A DNA stretch of 64,000 nt. Origin: Lichenibacterium ramalinae. Its GTDB lineage: Bacteria; Pseudomonadota; Alphaproteobacteria; Rhizobiales; Beijerinckiaceae. The position numbers were made by a program, and so were the translations under genes. Of this stretch, positions 59,251 through 64,000 are shown piece by piece (within the stretch, counting starts at the first letter, position 1; every line of letters starts with the position of its first letter). The stretch spans positions 124,001 through 188,000 of the forward strand of contig NZ_QYBC01000001.1 of the NCBI RefSeq assembly GCF_004137085.1, in the 5' to 3' direction. Below the pieces are notes generated by a model, which had not been told where the DNA came from, searched no databases, and was given only the letters and a program-made list of their open reading frames with translations.

Positions 59251-59533
59251 GCGAGGCTCCTGTTCGACGAAGAACGATCAATAGGCCTCTCGGCCCCCAC
59301 GCCATCCACCATAGATGCGCGGCCCTCGACCGCAACAGTATAGAGCGCTCGACAACAGATGAACCTACTTCAATGTTAACGACAACCTTCGCAAACCCCA
59401 CGTCCGTCGCGGTGGCGGGCGCCGGGCGCCTCGGGCGGCGGGGCCCGCGCGACGCCCGTCTGGATCGGCCGCCGTTTAGGCGCTAAAGCCACGGCGTGTT
59501 CCCGTCCCCTCCCGGCCATCCAGGGTGCCCGTC

Positions 59534-60946
<1,413 letters not shown>

Positions 60947-60952
60947 GAATCC

Positions 60953-61030
60953 GTGACCGAAGGCCCGCGTCCCAAGACGAAGAGACCTGTCTCGGCGTCT
61001 TCGGGCGAGGGCCTTCCGCCCCGCGTTCGA
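60953..61030 (+). repeat. Post-stop repeat R3, copy 3
   Basis: GTGACCGAAGGCCCG begins seven bases after the TGA of fumC, identical to the head at 12653. GATCCCGTCACG near 61028-61039 closes it and pairs weakly with the CGTGAC of the head. It may serve as a terminator or as a mobile miniature element; nothing else is seen in the 146 bases before tadC. Confidence 0.5.
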
Positions 61031-61092
61031 TCCCGTCACGACCTCTGACAGGGCGACCACGCGCGCCGGCCCGGGCCGGCGCGCATTCCCCC

Positions 61093-62070
61093 CTACTTGG
61101 CCACCGCCATCACCTGGAGCACGGCGGGCGTGCCGATGATGACGAAGAGCACGGGCAGGAAGAACAGGATCATGGGCACGGTGAGCTTGGGAGGCAGCGA
61201 GGCGGCCTTCTTCTCAGCCTCCATCATGCGGGTGTCGCGCCCCTCCTGCGACAGCACGCGGAGCGCGGCGCCGAGCGGCGTGCCGTATTTCTCCGACTGG
61301 ATCATCACGGTGGCGAGCGATTTCACGAGTTCGAGCCCCGTCCGGCCGGCGAAGTTCTCGAAGGCCTGGCGGCGGTCGGGCAGGTAGGACATCTCCGCCA
61401 TGGTGAGGGTCATCTCCTCCGCCATGGGGATCGACTGGGTGCCGATCTCGGAGGCGACCTTGCGCCCCGCATGTTCGAGCGACATGCCCGCCTCGACGCA
61501 GATCAGCAGCAGGTCGAGCGTGTCGGGGAACGCCTGGCGCAGGGACTTCTGCCGCTTGGAGATCGTGTTCGACAGCGAGATCTCCGGCGCCTTGATGCCG
61601 AGATAGGCGCCGCCGAGGATGATGCCGAGCTTGAAGCCGATCGACATGTCCGGCGAGGCCAGGACCAGCACGTAGGCCAGCGCCAGCGCCAGGCCGATCA
61701 CGGGGGCGACGAGGCGGAAGAACAGGAACGTGACCTCGGCGCCGTGGCCGCGGAAACCCGCCATGGCGAGCTTCTGCTTGGCGGTGTCGGTGCCGAGCCA
61801 CTTGGAGGCGCTGAACCCCTCGACGATGCGCGACATGAAGGCCTTGGCCTCGGGGCGCAGGTTGGCCTTCCCGCCCTTGGCCATCTTGTCGCGCTCGCGC
61901 GCCCGGATGCGCTCGCGTTCGGACGAGACCTGCTTCATCCGCTTGCCCAGCGTGTCGCTTTCGAGCATCGGCATCACGAGCGTGATGATGGTGGCGGCCG
62001 CCGCGATGGCGGCGAGCAGGCCGGCCATGAAGTGCTGGTCCGACAGCCTGCCGTAGATCTCGTCCATCAT
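61093..62070 (-). CDS. tadC: Tad pilus inner-membrane protein TadC
   Basis: 325 residues, a type II secretion F-domain protein that forms the inner-membrane platform of the Tad pilus with TadB. It has two N-terminal spans (FMAGLLAAIAAAATIITLVM and LVAPVIGLALALAYVLVL) and the F-domain with PDTLDLLLICVEAGMSLEHA, then GIQSIPMAEEMTLTMAEM-type pattern and a C-terminal span. The ATG at 62070 is immediately followed by another ATG; either may serve. It follows tadB after 82 bases. The last gene of the tadABC run in this direction. Confidence 0.93.
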   Translation of the reverse strand: MMDEIYGRLSDQHFMAGLLAAIAAAATIITLVMPMLESDTLGKRMKQVSSERERIRARERDKMAKGGKANLRPEAKAFMSRIVEGFSASKWLGTDTAKQKLAMAGFRGHGAEVTFLFFRLVAPVIGLALALAYVLVLASPDMSIGFKLGIILGGAYLGIKAPEISLSNTISKRQKSLRQAFPDTLDLLLICVEAGMSLEHAGRKVASEIGTQSIPMAEEMTLTMAEMSYLPDRRQAFENFAGRTGLELVKSLATVMIQSEKYGTPLGAALRVLSQEGRDTRMMEAEKKAASLPPKLTVPMILFFLPVLFVIIGTPAVLQVMAVAK

Positions 62071-62152
62071 GGTTCCCGCCTCCTGCCGCTCCCGGCCGTG
62101 CTCCGGCGCTCCTCGGCCGCCCCCGGCTCCTGGCCGTGATGCGCTGGCCGCG

Positions 62153-63145
62153 TCAGATGTCGAAGTTGATCATCTTCTTCATGACGAAGATGCCGATGCT
62201 CATCCAGAACAAACCAGCCGCCATCATCATGCGGCCCGTGGACGTGGTCCACAGCAGGGAAATATAGTCGGGCGAAACGACCCAGACCAAGGTGCCGACG
62301 ACGAAGGGCAGGCAGCCGATGATGCCGGCGGAAGCCTTGGCTTCCGACGACACGGCCTTGATCTTACCCTTCATCTTCTTGCGTTCGCGGATGACGCGCG
62401 ACAGGTTGCCGAGCGCCTCGGTCAGGTTACCGCCCGCCTTCTGCTGAATGCCGATCACGATGGCGAAGAAGTTCGTCTCCGTGATGGGCACGCGTTCGGC
62501 CATGCGCTCCACGGCCTCGCCCACGCTGAGCCCCATGGTCTGGGCCTCCACCACCCGCCGGAACTCGGAGCGCAGCGGCTCGGCCGCCTCCGACGCGATG
62601 ACGCGCAGGCAGTCGCCGAGCGGCAGCCCGGCCTTGATGCCGCGGATCACGACGTCGACGGCATTGGGGAACTCGTTGATGATCTTGGCGAGCCGCCGCT
62701 TCTTCAGGTGGTTCAGGATCCAGGACGGCAGGCCGAAGCCGGCGACGAGCGCCGCCGCGGCCGCGATGGCGATGCTGTCCTCGACGATGTAGACGAGCGC
62801 CCCGAGCACGACGGCGGCGATGCCGGAGCCCACGAGGTAGCTTTGCCGGCTCCAGTCGAGCCCGGCCTGCTGGATCCTGATCTCCAGCGTCGCCTTCCTG
62901 GCCTTGCCGCGCTGCTCGACCTCCTTCAGGCTGTCGGAAACCTGCTTGCGGCGGCTGGCGGCATCGACGACGCGGTCCGTCGAGCGCTTGGTGCGCGGGG
63001 TGGCGACCGCCACGCGGCGCTTCTCGGCCTTGATGTCGCCCGACAGGTAGGGGCTCAGCACGAACAGCACGCAGGCGAGCGCCACGAGGCCGAGCCCGTA
63101 GGTGACGACCATGTGCGGGCTGACGGCCGGGAGCGCCATGGTCAT
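62153..63145 (-). CDS. tadB: Tad pilus inner-membrane protein TadB
   Basis: 330 residues, with the F-domain (about 150-280; EFPNAVDVVIRGIKAGLPLG, VEAQTMGLSVGEAVERMAER, IGIQQKAGGNLTEALGNLSR) and three or four membrane spans (TYGLGLVALACVLFVLSPYL at the N-terminus, FLPFVVGTLVWVVSPDYISL near the end). It pairs with TadC. Its start overlaps the stop of cpaF by four bases (ATGA). An in-frame ATG two codons later is an alternative. Confidence 0.94.
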   Translation of the reverse strand: MTMALPAVSPHMVVTYGLGLVALACVLFVLSPYLSGDIKAEKRRVAVATPRTKRSTDRVVDAASRRKQVSDSLKEVEQRGKARKATLEIRIQQAGLDWSRQSYLVGSGIAAVVLGALVYIVEDSIAIAAAAALVAGFGLPSWILNHLKKRRLAKIINEFPNAVDVVIRGIKAGLPLGDCLRVIASEAAEPLRSEFRRVVEAQTMGLSVGEAVERMAERVPITETNFFAIVIGIQQKAGGNLTEALGNLSRVIRERKKMKGKIKAVSSEAKASAGIIGCLPFVVGTLVWVVSPDYISLLWTTSTGRMMMAAGLFWMSIGIFVMKKMINFDI

Positions 63146-64000
63146 AGCCGGCCCACCTCCTTGGGATCGGCCCGGTCGAGGGCGGCGGCGAGCCGCTCGT
63201 CCTCCCCGTAGTAGCGGGCCCGCTCCATGAAGCGCGGCTGGCCGATCCCGGTCGAGCGATGGCGTCCCTTGAGCTTGCCCTGCGCGTCCTCGCCCAGGAT
63301 GTCGTAGAGGATCACGTCCTGGGTGATGATGACGTCGCCCTCGAGGCCCAGGACTTCCGTGACGTGGGTGATGCGGCGCGACCCGTCGCGCAGGCGCGTC
63401 GCCTGGATGACGATGTCGATGGAGGTCACGATCATCTCGCGGATGGTGCGCGAGGGGAGCGAGAAGCCCCCCATGGTGATCATGGATTCCAAGCGGCTCA
63501 GGGCTTCGCGCGGCGAGTTGGCGTGGAGCGTGCCCATGGAACCGTCGTGGCCGGTGTTCATGGCCTGGAGCAGGTCGAAGGCTTCGGGTCCGCGCACCTC
63601 GCCCACGATGATGCGTTCCGGCCGCATGCGGAGGCAGTTGCGCACGAGGTCGCGCATCGTGATGGCGCCGGTCCCCTCGAGGTTGGGCGGGCGCGTCTCG
63701 AGCCGCACCGTGTGGGGCTGCTGGAGCTGCAGTTCGGCCGCGTCCTCGCAGGTGATCACCCGCTCGTCGTGCTCGATGTAGTTGGTCAGGCAGTTGAGCA
63801 GGGTCGTCTTGCCCGAGCCCGTGCCGCCCGAGATCAGGACGTTGCAGCGCACCTTGCCGATGACCTTCAGCACCTCGGCGCCGTCGGGCGAAATGGCGCC
63901 GAACTTGACGAGCTGGTCGAGCGTCAGCTTGTCCTTCTTGAACTTTCGGATGGTGAGGGCGGGGCCGTCGATGGCGAGGGGCGGCGCGATGACGTTGACG
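63142..64000 (-). CDS. cpaF: Tad pilus ATPase CpaF/TadA, 3' part
   Basis: The last 285 residues of the pilus secretion ATPase, which runs off the right edge of the window. Its Walker [21 protein letters not shown], the Asp box [15 protein letters not shown], Walker [21 protein letters not shown] and [20 protein letters not shown] are all typical of CpaF/TadA. Upstream of that, [20 protein letters not shown] belongs to the linker before the ATPase core. CpaF powers assembly and retraction of Tad pili. The frame is open to position 64000, so the true start lies outside. Confidence 0.97.
   Translation of the reverse strand, partial: VNVIAPPLAIDGPALTIRKFKKDKLTLDQLVKFGAISPDGAEVLKVIGKVRCNVLISGGTGSGKTTLLNCLTNYIEHDERVITCEDAAELQLQQPHTVRLETRPPNLEGTGAITMRDLVRNCLRMRPERIIVGEVRGPEAFDLLQAMNTGHDGSMGTLHANSPREALSRLESMITMGGFSLPSRTIREMIVTSIDIVIQATRLRDGSRRITHVTEVLGLEGDVIITQDVILYDILGEDAQGKLKGRHRSTGIGQPRFMERARYYGEDERLAAALDRADPKEVGRL

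Overview
The window is very GC-rich chromosomal DNA (about 70% G+C by eye), densely packed, with alphaproteobacterial gene content throughout. It carries cpa/tad pilus genes with Flp pilins, ftsE-ftsX next to an MJ0042 zinc-ribbon protein and a YdcF gene, a LOV-type hybrid histidine kinase, DUF1236, DUF2934 and DUF3072 proteins, and several good matches to the CtrA box (TTAA-N7-TTAAC). Together these point to a Hyphomicrobiales (Rhizobiales) bacterium, perhaps of the Methylobacteriaceae/Beijerinckiaceae type. I see no rRNA, tRNA, CRISPR array, prophage or complete insertion sequence.

Layout. 0-6 kb: two small genes, then cpaB-cpaC-cpaD-cpaE on the minus strand, with a CtrA-like box ahead of cpaB. 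6-10 kb: a large polytopic membrane protein, a GtrA-like protein and a UDP-galactopyranose-mutase-like flavoenzyme, probably envelope glycan functions. 10-13.5 kb: prepilin peptidase cpaA, two Flp pilins each with its own matching promoter, a stand-alone CpaC N-domain protein, repeats, and a small unknown gene under a perfect CtrA box. 13.5-19 kb: a divergent Nramp transporter, secreted unknowns, TspO and Hpt. 19-26 kb: ftsEX, a YdcF protein, a tandem repeat, RlmJ, a large PLP decarboxylase and an acetyltransferase. 26.7-28.8 kb: a compact minus-strand unit (promoter, perfect Shine-Dalgarno, 19-codon ORF, terminator), an HTH protein with paired DnaA boxes upstream and a clamp-binding-like tail, and a spore photoproduct lyase-like radical SAM enzyme. 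29-37 kb: malate synthase G, Pth, ribosomal protein L25, an orphan BrnA-like antitoxin and the LOV kinase. 37-48 kb: metabolic and transport genes (cytochrome b561, P450, MATE, FNT channel, GST, SDRs, a denD operon). 49-56 kb: a LacI-regulated ABC sugar importer with a GH4 alpha-galactosidase. 56-61 kb: pterin dehydratase, M17 peptidase, TadD, cupin, FumC. 61-64 kb: tadC, tadB and the 3' part of cpaF, running off the right edge.

How the genes work together. The window holds nearly a whole Tad pilus machine, broken into several blocks about 50 kb apart: secretin, periplasmic and localisation proteins on the left, peptidase and pilins at 10-12 kb, the TadD pilotin-like lipoprotein at 58 kb, and the ATPase and inner-membrane platform on the right. 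CtrA-like boxes or a shared half-box precede four of these blocks and ftsE, which would tie pilus assembly and division to the cell cycle. The other clear functional unit is the galactoside uptake and hydrolysis operon with its palindromic operator. Short palindromic repeats of several kinds lie between genes, often directly after stop codons.
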